NCBI RefSeq assembly: GCF_037151175.1
Contig: NZ_JBBCOR010000001.1
Location: 310,001 to 374,000 of the forward strand
From: Asaia sp003994335
Lineage (GTDB): Bacteria > Pseudomonadota > Alphaproteobacteria > Acetobacterales > Acetobacteraceae
Reading direction: 5' to 3'
DNA: 64,000 nt
Numbering within the stretch: the first letter of the stretch is position 1; the number at the start of each line of letters is the position of its first letter. The notes below the pieces were generated by a model. That model was not told the origin of the DNA. It was given only the letters and a program-made list of their open reading frames with translations, and made no database searches. Both the position numbers and the translations under genes were made by a program. Positions 25,681 to 33,866 of the stretch are shown here, piece by piece.

Positions 25681-28440
25681 ATGAGCAGCAAGACCCATCT
25701 CGTTCTCGTCGATGGTTCGGGCTTCATTTTCCGCGCCTTCCATGCCCTGCCGCCCATGAGCAGCCCGGAAGGGGTGCCGGTCAATGCGGTATTCGGCTTT
25801 ACCAATATGCTGCAACGCCTGTTGCGCGATCATGTCGGCACGCATCTGGCCGTGATCTTCGATGCAGGGCGTCATACGTTCCGCAACGAAATCTACCCGC
25901 AATACAAGGCCCATCGTCCCGAGGCGCCGGAAGATCTGCGCCCGCAATTCCCGCTCATCCGGGATGCGACCAAGGCTTTCAACGTCCCGATGATCGAATT
26001 GCCCGGTTACGAGGCCGATGACGTCATCGCGTCCTATGCCGAGGCCATCGAGCAGAGCGGCGGGCGCTGCACCATTGTTTCCTCTGACAAGGATCTGATG
26101 CAGCTCGTGAGCGAGGCGGTGTCCCTGCTCGATCCGATCAAGCAGAAGCCGATCAAGCTGGCCGAAGTCGAGGCCAAATTTGGCGTGGCGCCGGACCGGG
26201 TCATCGATGTGCAGGCGTTGATGGGCGATCCAACCGATAACGTGCCAGGGGTGCCTGGTATCGGTCCCAAGGGCGCGGCACAGCTCGTGCAGGAATTCGG
26301 CGATCTGGAGTCTATTCTGGCTGCTGCGCCGAATATGAAGAAATCCAAGCGCCAGCAATCGCTTATCGATCATGCCGAAGCTGCGCGCATCTCGCTCAGA
26401 CTGGTCACGCTGGCGCGTGACGTCCCTCTGCCGGAACCGGTAGAGGCCCTGGGTTGCCGCGAGCCGGATGGCCCGGTGCTGCGCGCCTTTCTCGAGCAAA
26501 TGGGGTTCCATTCCGTCATTCAGCGCATGGGGCTGGGAGCGCTCGCCGCGCCGCGTCCTGTAAAAGCCGCACAGGAAAACCCGGACGCGGCGTCTGAGCC
26601 TGCCTCCGGGGGCGACAAGCCCTATGGGCCCTATGAGACGATCCTCTCAATGGAGGCGCTCGAAGGCTGGATCAGCAAGGCTCGCAAGACCGGCTATCTG
26701 GCGGTCGATACCGAAACCGATAGTCTCAATGCCCGTCAGGCCACGCTGATTGGCCTTTCCCTGGCCGTGGCGCCGGGTGAGGCGGCCTATGTGCCTCTGC
26801 GTCATGAGGGCACGCTGGAACATCCGGCGGGCGGCCAGCTCGAGGTCGAGGCGGTGCTCGAGGCGTTGCGTCCGCTTCTGGCGGATGAGTCGGTGCTCAA
26901 GATCTTCCAGAACGCCAAGTATGATCTGCTCGTTCTGGGTCATGCCGGTATCAGCACGATCACGCCTGTCGATGACACCATGCTTATCTCCTATGCCCAG
27001 TCGGCAGGCGAGCATGGCCAGGGCATGGATGAGCTGTCGCGGCTGCATCTGGCCCATGACCCGATCAGCTATGACAGCGTCACCGGCACGGGCCGTAACC
27101 GCGTGCCTTTCGCGCAGGTGCCTATCGCACGCGCTACGGAATACGCTGCGGAAGATGCCGATGTGACGCTGCGCCTGTGGCAGGTTCTCAAGCCGCAACT
27201 GCGCGAGCGTCAGGCCGTGGCGCTTTACGAGACGATGGAGCGCCCTCTGATTGCCATCCTTGCGGCCATGGAGCAGGCAGGCGTCAAGCTCGACGCCGCC
27301 GAATTGCGACGCATGTCGGCCGATTTCGGCAGCCGCATGGCGGAGATGGAAATCGAGATTCATCAGCTCGCCGGGCGGAGCTTCAATCTGGGCTCACCCA
27401 AGCAACTCGGGGAGATCCTGTTTGATGAGATGAATCTGCCCGGGGGCAAGCGGACCAAAGCCGGTGCCTGGGGGACGGATTCCTCCGTGTTGCAGGAACT
27501 TGCGGATGCAGGGCATGACCTGCCCGCGCGTATCCTGGCCTGGCGTCAGCTCGCCAAGCTCAAATCGACCTATGCCGATGCGCTGGTCCAGCAGATGGAT
27601 GCGCGCTCGCATCGCGTGCATACATCGTTCCAGATGGCGATCACCACCACGGGGCGTCTGTCTTCCAACGATCCCAATTTGCAGAATATTCCGATCCGGA
27701 CAGAAGAGGGCGGTCGTATCCGGCGCGCCTTCATTGCGGAGGAGGGCTATGTTCTGGTCTCGGCCGATTACTCGCAGATCGAGCTGCGCCTTCTGGCCGA
27801 GGTGGCCGATATCGGGCCGCTCAAGGAGGCGTTTACGCTGGGGCAGGACATCCATGCCCGCACCGCGTCCGAGGTGTTCAACATTCCGCTTGAGGGAATG
27901 GACTCCCTGACGCGTCGTCGCGCCAAAGCCATCAATTTCGGGATCATCTATGGTATCTCGGCTTTTGGTCTGGCGCGACAGCTTGGTATTCCCGCAGGGG
28001 AAGCCCGTCGCTACATCGACGCGTATTTCGCGCGCTATCCTGGAATTCGTGACTATATGGACCGGACCAAGGACGATGCGAAGCGCGATGGCTATGTGAC
28101 GACGCCGCTGGGACGGCGCTGCTATGTGCCCGGAATCAACGAGAAGAACGGCGCCCGCCGTGGCTATGCCGAGCGTCAGGCCATCAACGCGCCTCTTCAG
28201 GGTGGGGCGGCCGATATCATCAAGCGCGCCATGGTGCGGCTGGGACGCCGCTTGCCACAGAGCGGGCTCGACGCCAGAATGCTCCTGCAGGTGCATGACG
28301 AATTGCTGTTCGAGGTTCGGGCGGATCAGGCTGAGGCTCTGGCAGAATTCGTCCGCACCGAAATGGAACAGGCGGCGACGCTGAGCGTGCCGCTCGTGGT
28401 CGAGACAGGTATTGGCGTGAACTGGGCGGAAGCACATTAA
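25681..28440 (+). CDS. polA: DNA polymerase I
   Basis: A 919-residue polymerase with all three domains: 5'-3' nuclease (MSSKTHLVLVDGSGFIFRAFHAL and PGYEADDVIASYA), 3'-5' exonuclease and polymerase. The proofreading residues look intact (VDTETDSL, FQNAKYDL, AAEDADVTL), as do polymerase motifs A (DYSQIELRLLAE), B (RRRAKAINFGIIYGIS) and C (QVHDELLFEV). It acts in repair and Okazaki fragment processing. I use the ATG at 25681, matching the family N-terminus; the frame is open back to 25408, with another ATG at 25624. The SCO-like gene starts 3 bases after the stop. Confidence 0.97.
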   Translation: MSSKTHLVLVDGSGFIFRAFHALPPMSSPEGVPVNAVFGFTNMLQRLLRDHVGTHLAVIFDAGRHTFRNEIYPQYKAHRPEAPEDLRPQFPLIRDATKAFNVPMIELPGYEADDVIASYAEAIEQSGGRCTIVSSDKDLMQLVSEAVSLLDPIKQKPIKLAEVEAKFGVAPDRVIDVQALMGDPTDNVPGVPGIGPKGAAQLVQEFGDLESILAAAPNMKKSKRQQSLIDHAEAARISLRLVTLARDVPLPEPVEALGCREPDGPVLRAFLEQMGFHSVIQRMGLGALAAPRPVKAAQENPDAASEPASGGDKPYGPYETILSMEALEGWISKARKTGYLAVDTETDSLNARQATLIGLSLAVAPGEAAYVPLRHEGTLEHPAGGQLEVEAVLEALRPLLADESVLKIFQNAKYDLLVLGHAGISTITPVDDTMLISYAQSAGEHGQGMDELSRLHLAHDPISYDSVTGTGRNRVPFAQVPIARATEYAAEDADVTLRLWQVLKPQLRERQAVALYETMERPLIAILAAMEQAGVKLDAAELRRMSADFGSRMAEMEIEIHQLAGRSFNLGSPKQLGEILFDEMNLPGGKRTKAGAWGTDSSVLQELADAGHDLPARILAWRQLAKLKSTYADALVQQMDARSHRVHTSFQMAITTTGRLSSNDPNLQNIPIRTEEGGRIRRAFIAEEGYVLVSADYSQIELRLLAEVADIGPLKEAFTLGQDIHARTASEVFNIPLEGMDSLTRRRAKAINFGIIYGISAFGLARQLGIPAGEARRYIDAYFARYPGIRDYMDRTKDDAKRDGYVTTPLGRRCYVPGINEKNGARRGYAERQAINAPLQGGAADIIKRAMVRLGRRLPQSGLDARMLLQVHDELLFEVRADQAEALAEFVRTEMEQAATLSVPLVVETGIGVNWAEAH

Positions 28441-28443
28441 TCA

Positions 28444-29070
28444 ATGAACAACAGCAAGAACCCCCGCAAGACATGGACCGCGCCGCGTATCGCGATCGTT
28501 GTGCTCATTCTCGCTCTGGCGCTGAGCTGGAGCGGATACCGCCTGTCGGAAAAATTCGGTGGGAGCGTTTCGACCCAGGGGAATGAAATCGGTGGAAGCT
28601 ATCGCCTCGTGGCGCTGGGTGAGGGCAATGTCACCGAGGGTGATTTCAGGGGGAGCTGGGTTCTGGTCTGGTTTTTCGACACCCATTGCCCCAAGGGATT
28701 ATGCGGCCCGGTGCTGAAGACCATGAGTGACGCCAAGATCGCCCTGACGCGTGAGGGAATCAAGCTCGCCCCGCTCGCCATCACGCTCGATCCGCTTCAT
28801 GATGAGTCCGACGATCTGAAGAAATATGCGCTGCCACTGGGCGATCATGTCGTGCCGCTCACGGGTTCGCCCAGCATGATCGAGCGCGTCGCGAAGGAAT
28901 TCCATGCGCCCAACGAAATGGTCCATGCCGATGATGGCACCGCCTATCATCTGCCGTCGCCCCGGATCGTGATCATGGACCCCCAGGGGCGTTATGCCGG
29001 AACGCTGGAAGCCACTGCCGGGACCGAAGCGCTCGTGACGCGTATCCATCAGCTCGCCCATCGGGGGTAA
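28444..29070 (+). CDS. SCO1/SenC-like thioredoxin-fold protein with altered cysteine motif
   Basis: A 208-residue membrane-anchored protein with one N-terminal helix (IAIVVLILALALSWSGY) and a thioredoxin-like domain. The usual SCO line 'F.YTHCPD.C' here reads WFFDTHCPKGLCGPVL, so the two cysteines are CX4C rather than CX3C. The copper-ligand histidine region, normally VDHS, appears as YHLPSPRIVIMDPQG, with a histidine two positions earlier. SCO proteins deliver copper to cytochrome c oxidase. This copy may have changed its metal or redox function. It lies 3 bases after polA, with no oxidase genes nearby. Confidence 0.72.
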   Translation: MNNSKNPRKTWTAPRIAIVVLILALALSWSGYRLSEKFGGSVSTQGNEIGGSYRLVALGEGNVTEGDFRGSWVLVWFFDTHCPKGLCGPVLKTMSDAKIALTREGIKLAPLAITLDPLHDESDDLKKYALPLGDHVVPLTGSPSMIERVAKEFHAPNEMVHADDGTAYHLPSPRIVIMDPQGRYAGTLEATAGTEALVTRIHQLAHRG

Positions 29071-29130
29071 GGCCGGTTTGACACCAAGGCGCACCGATCG
29101 TTTCCGGCCCCGTCAATCAAGGTATCGGTT

Positions 29131-30861
29131 GTGAGAGCCGGGATCGGAGCAGCCATATCGGCTGCGCTACTCTGCGGCGTGGCTTGCGCCGGGGCGGAGC
29201 CGCAGGCGCGGGGTACCACCTCGGTGCAGGCAGACGTGCCGATGGCTGGGCCCGACGCATCACGGGATAACGGGATCACGCAGGGTAGCCCGCATCGCGG
29301 CGGAACCCTGCGCCTCACCGCCGACGCGCCCGGCGGCACGCTCGATCCGCAGATCAACTACACCAGTGAGTATATCCAGCTCTTCGTGAATATGTATGAC
29401 GGGCTGGTCACCTATCGTCAGGCAGACGGAACGGGCGGTCTCGAGGTCGTGCCGGACTTGGCCGAGACCCTGCCCGAAATCAGCCCCGATGGACTTGTCT
29501 GGGTGTTTCGCCTGCGCGATGGGCTGCGCTTTTCGAACGGGGCGCCGGTCACGGTCGATGATGTCGTGGCATCGCTGCAGCGCATCTATCGCGTGGGCAG
29601 CCCGACTGCCCTGTCCTTTTACGGCAATATCCTCGGCGCAAAAGCCTGTTTGACCGATCCGGCCCGTTGCGCGCTCGAAGGGGTCAGCGCTGATCCCGAA
29701 ACCAGAAAAATTACCATCCGTCTGGTCGAGCCAGATGGTGAGTTCCTCCAGAAACTGGCGTTTCCGCATGCCGTGATCCTGCCGAAAGAAACGCCCGCAA
29801 CTGAATCGGCGCTCACTCCTATTCCCGGGACCGGGCCATATCGCATTACCGCCTATGACCCGTCGCATCGCATGGAAATCGGGCGTAATCCCTATTTCCG
29901 GGTCTGGAATCCGGATGCGCAGAGCGAAGGCTTTGTCGATCGCATTGTCTACGATTTCGGCCTGTCTGACGAGGCTGAGGTGACAGCCATCGAGCAGGGG
30001 CAGTACGATTCAATGCTCGATGCCAAGCCGCAGGACCGGCTGGGAGAGCTTGGTGCGCGCTACACGCGCCAGGTCCATCTTCAGCCTCTGCTGGGGCTCT
30101 ACTACCTGGCGTTGAATGTTCACGAGCCGCCCTTTGACTCGCTGGAGGTGCGTCAGGCGATCAATCACGCGGTGGACCGTCATGCCATGGCCATTCTTTA
30201 TGGCGGCTCGGCCATTGCTGAACCCCTGTGCCAGATTGTCCCGCATGGCGTTGCCGGGGCTGATATTCCCTGTCGCTTCGGCAAGGCAACGCCGGAGGGC
30301 GTATGGAAGGGGCCCGATATCGACCGTGCCCGCAGCCTGATTCGCCAGAGCGGAAGAGCCGGGCAAAGCGTGACGCTGGTTGTGCCCAATCAGGCCATCG
30401 CTCTGGGAATGGGGGTTTATTTGCGCAACATGCTGCAGAGCCTCGGGTTTAAGGCCAGCGTACGACCGATGACCCCCGCCACCGCAGAAGGCTACGCCCG
30501 CAATTCGGACAATCATGTCCAGATCAGCCTGTCCTATTGGTATGCTGATTACCCGTCGCCCTCGAGCTTTCTGGATGCGTTGCTCGGATGCGAGAATGCG
30601 CGCCCGCATAGCGAGGCTTCGACCAATGCCAGCGGGTTCTGCCAGCCGGAACTCCAGTCATTGATGGTCCGGGCTGAGCATGGTCTGGACGCCGAACGCT
30701 CACGAGGCTTATGGGAGCAGGCAGGTAGCCTCGCCATGGAGCAGAGCGCGCTCGTTCCGCTCATCCAGATGCGTTATGTCGATTTCGTCTCCAGACGGCT
30801 GGGCAATTACCATTATTCCCTGCTCAATCACATGCTGATTTCGCGGGTCTGGGTGCAATAG
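29131..30861 (+). CDS. Peptide-type ABC transporter substrate-binding protein (OppA/DppA family)
   Basis: A 576-residue periplasmic binding protein with a signal peptide (AGIGAAISAALLCGVACA). Family segments are RGGTLRLTADAPGGTLDPQ, DLAETLPEISPDGLVWVFRLRDGLRFSNG and PGTGPYRITAYDPSHRMEIGRNP. It would capture peptides or similar ligands. The GTG at 29131 follows AAGG. No permease or ATPase genes are adjacent, so it is an orphan. Its 3' end overlaps the 3' end of the convergent acyltransferase gene by 38 bases. Confidence 0.9.
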   Translation: MRAGIGAAISAALLCGVACAGAEPQARGTTSVQADVPMAGPDASRDNGITQGSPHRGGTLRLTADAPGGTLDPQINYTSEYIQLFVNMYDGLVTYRQADGTGGLEVVPDLAETLPEISPDGLVWVFRLRDGLRFSNGAPVTVDDVVASLQRIYRVGSPTALSFYGNILGAKACLTDPARCALEGVSADPETRKITIRLVEPDGEFLQKLAFPHAVILPKETPATESALTPIPGTGPYRITAYDPSHRMEIGRNPYFRVWNPDAQSEGFVDRIVYDFGLSDEAEVTAIEQGQYDSMLDAKPQDRLGELGARYTRQVHLQPLLGLYYLALNVHEPPFDSLEVRQAINHAVDRHAMAILYGGSAIAEPLCQIVPHGVAGADIPCRFGKATPEGVWKGPDIDRARSLIRQSGRAGQSVTLVVPNQAIALGMGVYLRNMLQSLGFKASVRPMTPATAEGYARNSDNHVQISLSYWYADYPSPSSFLDALLGCENARPHSEASTNASGFCQPELQSLMVRAEHGLDAERSRGLWEQAGSLAMEQSALVPLIQMRYVDFVSRRLGNYHYSLLNHMLISRVWVQ

Positions 30862-32086
30862 CGGCCGCGTTCGGGCGGGCGGACTCTATCTGCGGACCAG
30901 CGCCGCATCGGGGCGCGATCAGCCTGCGCCGCAGATAAAGATCGAGCGGCCTCGAGTAAAAGCGCTCGATTGCGCTTCCCAGCCAGAACACCAGCAGCAA
31001 TGTGGGCGGATAGAGGACCCACGCCCAGCGCATGGACATGGCTGCTGCATGGGCAAGGGCAATGACCGGCATCAGCACGAACATATGGCTCAGATAGAGT
31101 TCATAGCTTCGCTGTCCCCACTGCCTGAGCCACGCCGTACCCCTGAGCGTCACATGAGTGCCCCATCCGCGCGCGAAGGCCCAGAGCGTGAGCGCGATGG
31201 CCGTATTGAAGAACAAGGGAGTGACCCAGGAGAGTATTGACCAGATTGAGGCGCCCCAGAGCAGATAAAGCACGATCCCAGAGCAGCCCAGACTGCCGCA
31301 AAGCACGGACAGCCTGCGCTGTGTCCTCTCGTTATTGAGCCCCGGATAGGCCGGTACACGCGGCAGTAGAAGGGCTGCGACGATGCCGGTCGCGATGGCG
31401 CTCATCCCCGGTCCATAGGCTTTATCCTGCCAGATTTCCGAGGCATTGCGTAAGGACCAGTCGAACCAGGGAGCGGCAAGAGCAAGCAAGGCGGCGCAGA
31501 CAAGAAGACGCCTCGGCGTGCGTCCCAGGGTCACGCAGATCAACGGGAAGCCCAGATAGAAGAGTTCCTCGACCGAGAGCGACCAGAGGACATCCCAATA
31601 GGCAGGCAGATAGCCTGTTCTGGCTTCATAGACATTCAGATGCATCGTGAGTGCCGATAACGCAGCACCCCAGAGAGTCTGACCCGGGTGGTCTGGAACG
31701 AAACTCGGCACGCCCAGCACGCCGAGTGCGCAGGCAACCCCGATCAGGGCCAGGAGACAGGGTAGAAGCCTTGCTACGCGTCGCCCGGTAAAATCGCGTA
31801 GAGAAAGGGCGGCCGGTCTGGCCGAACGCTCCAGCATATGGCGCGTGATCAGGAAACCGGAGATGACGAAAAAGATCGTCACGCCCTTGATCCCGCCCCA
31901 GTTCAGCATGCGCAATACGCGCAGGGGCAGGACGTGAACCAGATCCGTTTCTGTCAGCGGAAAACGCAAGGCGAGGTGATGAGTGACGACCAGGAAGATC
32001 GAGAGGCCCCGAAGGCAATCGATCCCAGGATTGCGTCCCTCAACGCGGGTTTGTACCGCCATGCGGGGTGCGACTGAGACATTCAT
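30824..32086 (-). CDS. Acyltransferase 3 (OafA/YrhL-type) membrane protein
   Basis: A 420-residue integral-membrane acyltransferase with about 10 helices. It has the family start GIDCLRGLSIFLVVTHHLALRF with the conserved histidine pair, and FFVISGFLITRHMLERSARP. DVLWSLSVEELFYLGFPL is the second family block. Such enzymes O-acetylate or O-succinylate surface polysaccharides. The ATG at 32086 follows AGGAG at a long spacing of 12 bases, and a strong hairpin lies right upstream of that site. Confidence 0.9.
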   Translation of the reverse strand: MNVSVAPRMAVQTRVEGRNPGIDCLRGLSIFLVVTHHLALRFPLTETDLVHVLPLRVLRMLNWGGIKGVTIFFVISGFLITRHMLERSARPAALSLRDFTGRRVARLLPCLLALIGVACALGVLGVPSFVPDHPGQTLWGAALSALTMHLNVYEARTGYLPAYWDVLWSLSVEELFYLGFPLICVTLGRTPRRLLVCAALLALAAPWFDWSLRNASEIWQDKAYGPGMSAIATGIVAALLLPRVPAYPGLNNERTQRRLSVLCGSLGCSGIVLYLLWGASIWSILSWVTPLFFNTAIALTLWAFARGWGTHVTLRGTAWLRQWGQRSYELYLSHMFVLMPVIALAHAAAMSMRWAWVLYPPTLLLVFWLGSAIERFYSRPLDLYLRRRLIAPRCGAGPQIESARPNAAAIAPRPAKSACD

Positions 32087-32106
32087 GACGGACCGGGGCT
32101 CCTGAA

Positions 32107-32140
32107 ACTGCCATCATTACTTGAAAGGAATGATGGCAGT
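32107..32140 (-). promoter_or_regulatory. 12-bp perfect inverted repeat before the acyltransferase ribosome site
   Basis: ACTGCCATCATT and AATGATGGCAGT pair perfectly around a 10-base loop. On the minus strand the structure is directly followed by TTTCAGGAG, the acyltransferase ribosome site. It may end the upstream superinfection-immunity transcript or control acyltransferase translation. Confidence 0.5.
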
Positions 32141-32238
32141 CTCGTGGCGTGGTTATGGCGCCCACATGGTGCAGTACCGATAAGGGGCGCTGCGTGCCTT
32201 GGCTCCGCCTTTGTAGAAAGAGCCGTGAAGATCCGTGT

Positions 32239-32658
32239 TCAGGGCCGCGGCATGGCTGGATCGAGCAGCGCATTCATATGCGCCCTGAACTCATCTCGGC
32301 TCAGAAGGCCACGATCAAACATCTCCTGCAGCCTGTTCATGGCGGCCAGATGCGCCTCGGGCGAAAGACCATGGCCTGCGGGCGAGGGCGGCGGCATGGG
32401 GGCGTTTCCCCAGGGCAGATGAGACGGATGTTTGACAGGGTCTTCCGGCCAGATAGCCCATACGAACAGGGCGATCCATGCGATGAATGTCCAGCCCGCT
32501 ACGATCGTCAGAATCAGGATGACCCATTTGGCATCATGGTCCCGATAGAATGCCACGATCGCCGGTATGAGATAGACCAGAAGGCTGAGTAATATGACTG
32601 CAATGGCAAAGATGATGAACAGGACCGCCATCATCCCCGCGAAGTCATCTGGCATCAT
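32239..32658 (-). CDS. Superinfection immunity (Imm_superinfect) protein with SHOCT-like tail
   Basis: A 139-residue membrane protein. Two helices (residues ~10-37 and ~45-70) carry the Imm_superinfect pattern IVAFYRDHDAKWVILILTIVAGWTFIAWI. A proline-rich linker follows, and then a C-terminal SHOCT-like motif (LAAMNRLQEMFDRGLLSRDEFRAHMNALL). The phage T4 Imm protein gave the family its name, but cellular members are of unknown role. The double ATG at 32658/32655 follows AAGGAG. It stands upstream of the acyltransferase gene on the same strand, 152 bases away. Confidence 0.75.
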   Translation of the reverse strand: MMPDDFAGMMAVLFIIFAIAVILLSLLVYLIPAIVAFYRDHDAKWVILILTIVAGWTFIAWIALFVWAIWPEDPVKHPSHLPWGNAPMPPPSPAGHGLSPEAHLAAMNRLQEMFDRGLLSRDEFRAHMNALLDPAMPRP

Positions 32659-33035
32659 TCTGCGCTCCTTGCCTGCTTTTACTGCCCCTATTTGTCCCTG
32701 ATGCGAGGTCCAAAGCTTGTGCAGACATCTTCACGATCCCTCAACGTAATGGCAATCGCGGATATTCTGAAACGTCAATGATTTTTCGTACGGCCGGTGA
32801 GATCTGACGCTTCGCGGGTGTTAAGTGCTCCTTGGGATCGTTTGAAGCCGAAGAGGCCGTCGGGGCGCGAGGCAGAGCGATGTCGCGGCTGCGAAGTGTT
32901 CCGCGCTCTTTGGGCGCAGCACATTCCACTAAATGTTATATATCCCCTCAAAATAACGTGATAAACGTTTTATAAGTGATTTATCCTGTAACGTGATGCT
33001 GTCGTCGATCTCATCACGACACCACGGAGAACAGG
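32659..33035. other. Intergenic 377 bases with an AT-rich end
   Basis: The last 110 bases (32930-33000) are much richer in A+T than the surroundings and should hold the promoter of the stress-type gene. No coding frame with a ribosome site was found in the rest. Confidence 0.4.
32954..32997 (+). promoter_or_regulatory. Repeated TAACGTGAT boxes upstream of the stress-type gene
   Basis: TAACGTGAT occurs at 32954-32962 and again at 32989-32997, 35 bases apart. The first also forms an inverted repeat, AACGT-N5-ACGTT (32955-32969). This looks like a regulator-binding region, but the protein is not identifiable from sequence. Confidence 0.35.
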
Positions 33036-33503
33036 ATGATGCAGCATACGATCATGGCAGTGTTCGACACTGCCCGTCATGCCCAGATCGCCGTTGATGA
33101 CCTTCTGGTTTGTGACATTCCGTCAGAATCCATCCACCAGTATCGCCTTGCCATGGGGGCCGATCCCGATGCGGCGATACGTCCCGAGAATGAGTTCCAC
33201 CGTCCTTCGGGGGCCTGGACGTGGCTGATCAACGATCATCCGCCTCCCGCTGAACGAAGGGCGCAGCAGGAGGCGCTCTACCAGGAGAGCCGGCAACGCA
33301 ACGAGCCGGTGGTCGTAACGATCGACAATTCAACTCTGACCAATGCCAGGATCATCAAGATCCTGGGAGATCATGCTCCTCTTGAAGTGCGGGGCAACAA
33401 GGAAGGATGGACTCATGCGGACACGTCGTTTGCGCAAGAAAATAAAATGGACCCGTCGGAATTTGACCCCCAGACCCCTGTCGAAATGACGGAGTATCAC
33501 TGA
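33036..33503 (+). CDS. Hypothetical protein resembling general stress protein 17M-type domains
   Basis: A 155-residue soluble protein starting MMQHTIMAVFDTARHAQIAVDDLL. This N-terminal strand-helix pattern (VFDT..HAQ.AV.DL) resembles the half-fold seen in YflT/general stress protein 17M-like proteins, and the second half includes PVVVTIDNSTLTNARIIKIL. The acidic, hydrophilic tail is probably disordered. The double ATG follows GGAG. It has its own AT-rich promoter region with repeated boxes and a strong terminator. A stress role is inference. Confidence 0.6.
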   Translation: MMQHTIMAVFDTARHAQIAVDDLLVCDIPSESIHQYRLAMGADPDAAIRPENEFHRPSGAWTWLINDHPPPAERRAQQEALYQESRQRNEPVVVTIDNSTLTNARIIKILGDHAPLEVRGNKEGWTHADTSFAQENKMDPSEFDPQTPVEMTEYH

Positions 33504-33866
33504 GGCGTGGAACTGCCCGGCAAGAAGCAGGACGATTCCCGGGCCTTCACTGGCTGACCAGGTCCTCCTGACGCCCGATGGCCCCACCATCGGGCGTTTG
33601 ACGTGGAGGGAAGACGGAGTGTCCATGTTGATCGCAAGTCGATTGCGGCTCAGGGCGGGGTGTCGCTACGCAGGAGGCCGAGTCATCGCGCGTCATGGCC
33701 TTGATAGGCAAGACGGTCAGGCTGTCCAATCTTGACGTCGCTAAGAACCGTGTCGTTTCACGGCTCCCGCTTTGGAAGGTCTCGGATCATTGCGTGGGCC
33801 TGATCCGGGCACTGCACACTTTTGCAGGCGAGGGATGAGCATGGCTCCGCCCATCCCGAGGGCCCG
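33504..33866. other. Intergenic 363 bases between convergent genes
   Basis: Besides the terminator at 33572-33599 I see nothing I can support: no gene with a ribosome site, RNA or repeat before the purD stop. Confidence 0.35.
33572..33599 (+). terminator. Rho-independent terminator
   Basis: CGCCCGATGG and CCATCGGGCG form a perfect 10-bp stem with a 5-base loop, followed by TTT, 68 bases after the stress-type gene. Confidence 0.7.

Noticed and set aside
25452..25805. N-terminal extension of the lipoprotein hydrolase
   Set aside because: It would overlap the start of polA on the opposite strand, and the extra residues have no family match.
33604..33866. Possible small genes downstream of the stress-type gene
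   Set aside because: Short frames on both strands lack ribosome sites and any recognisable sequence.
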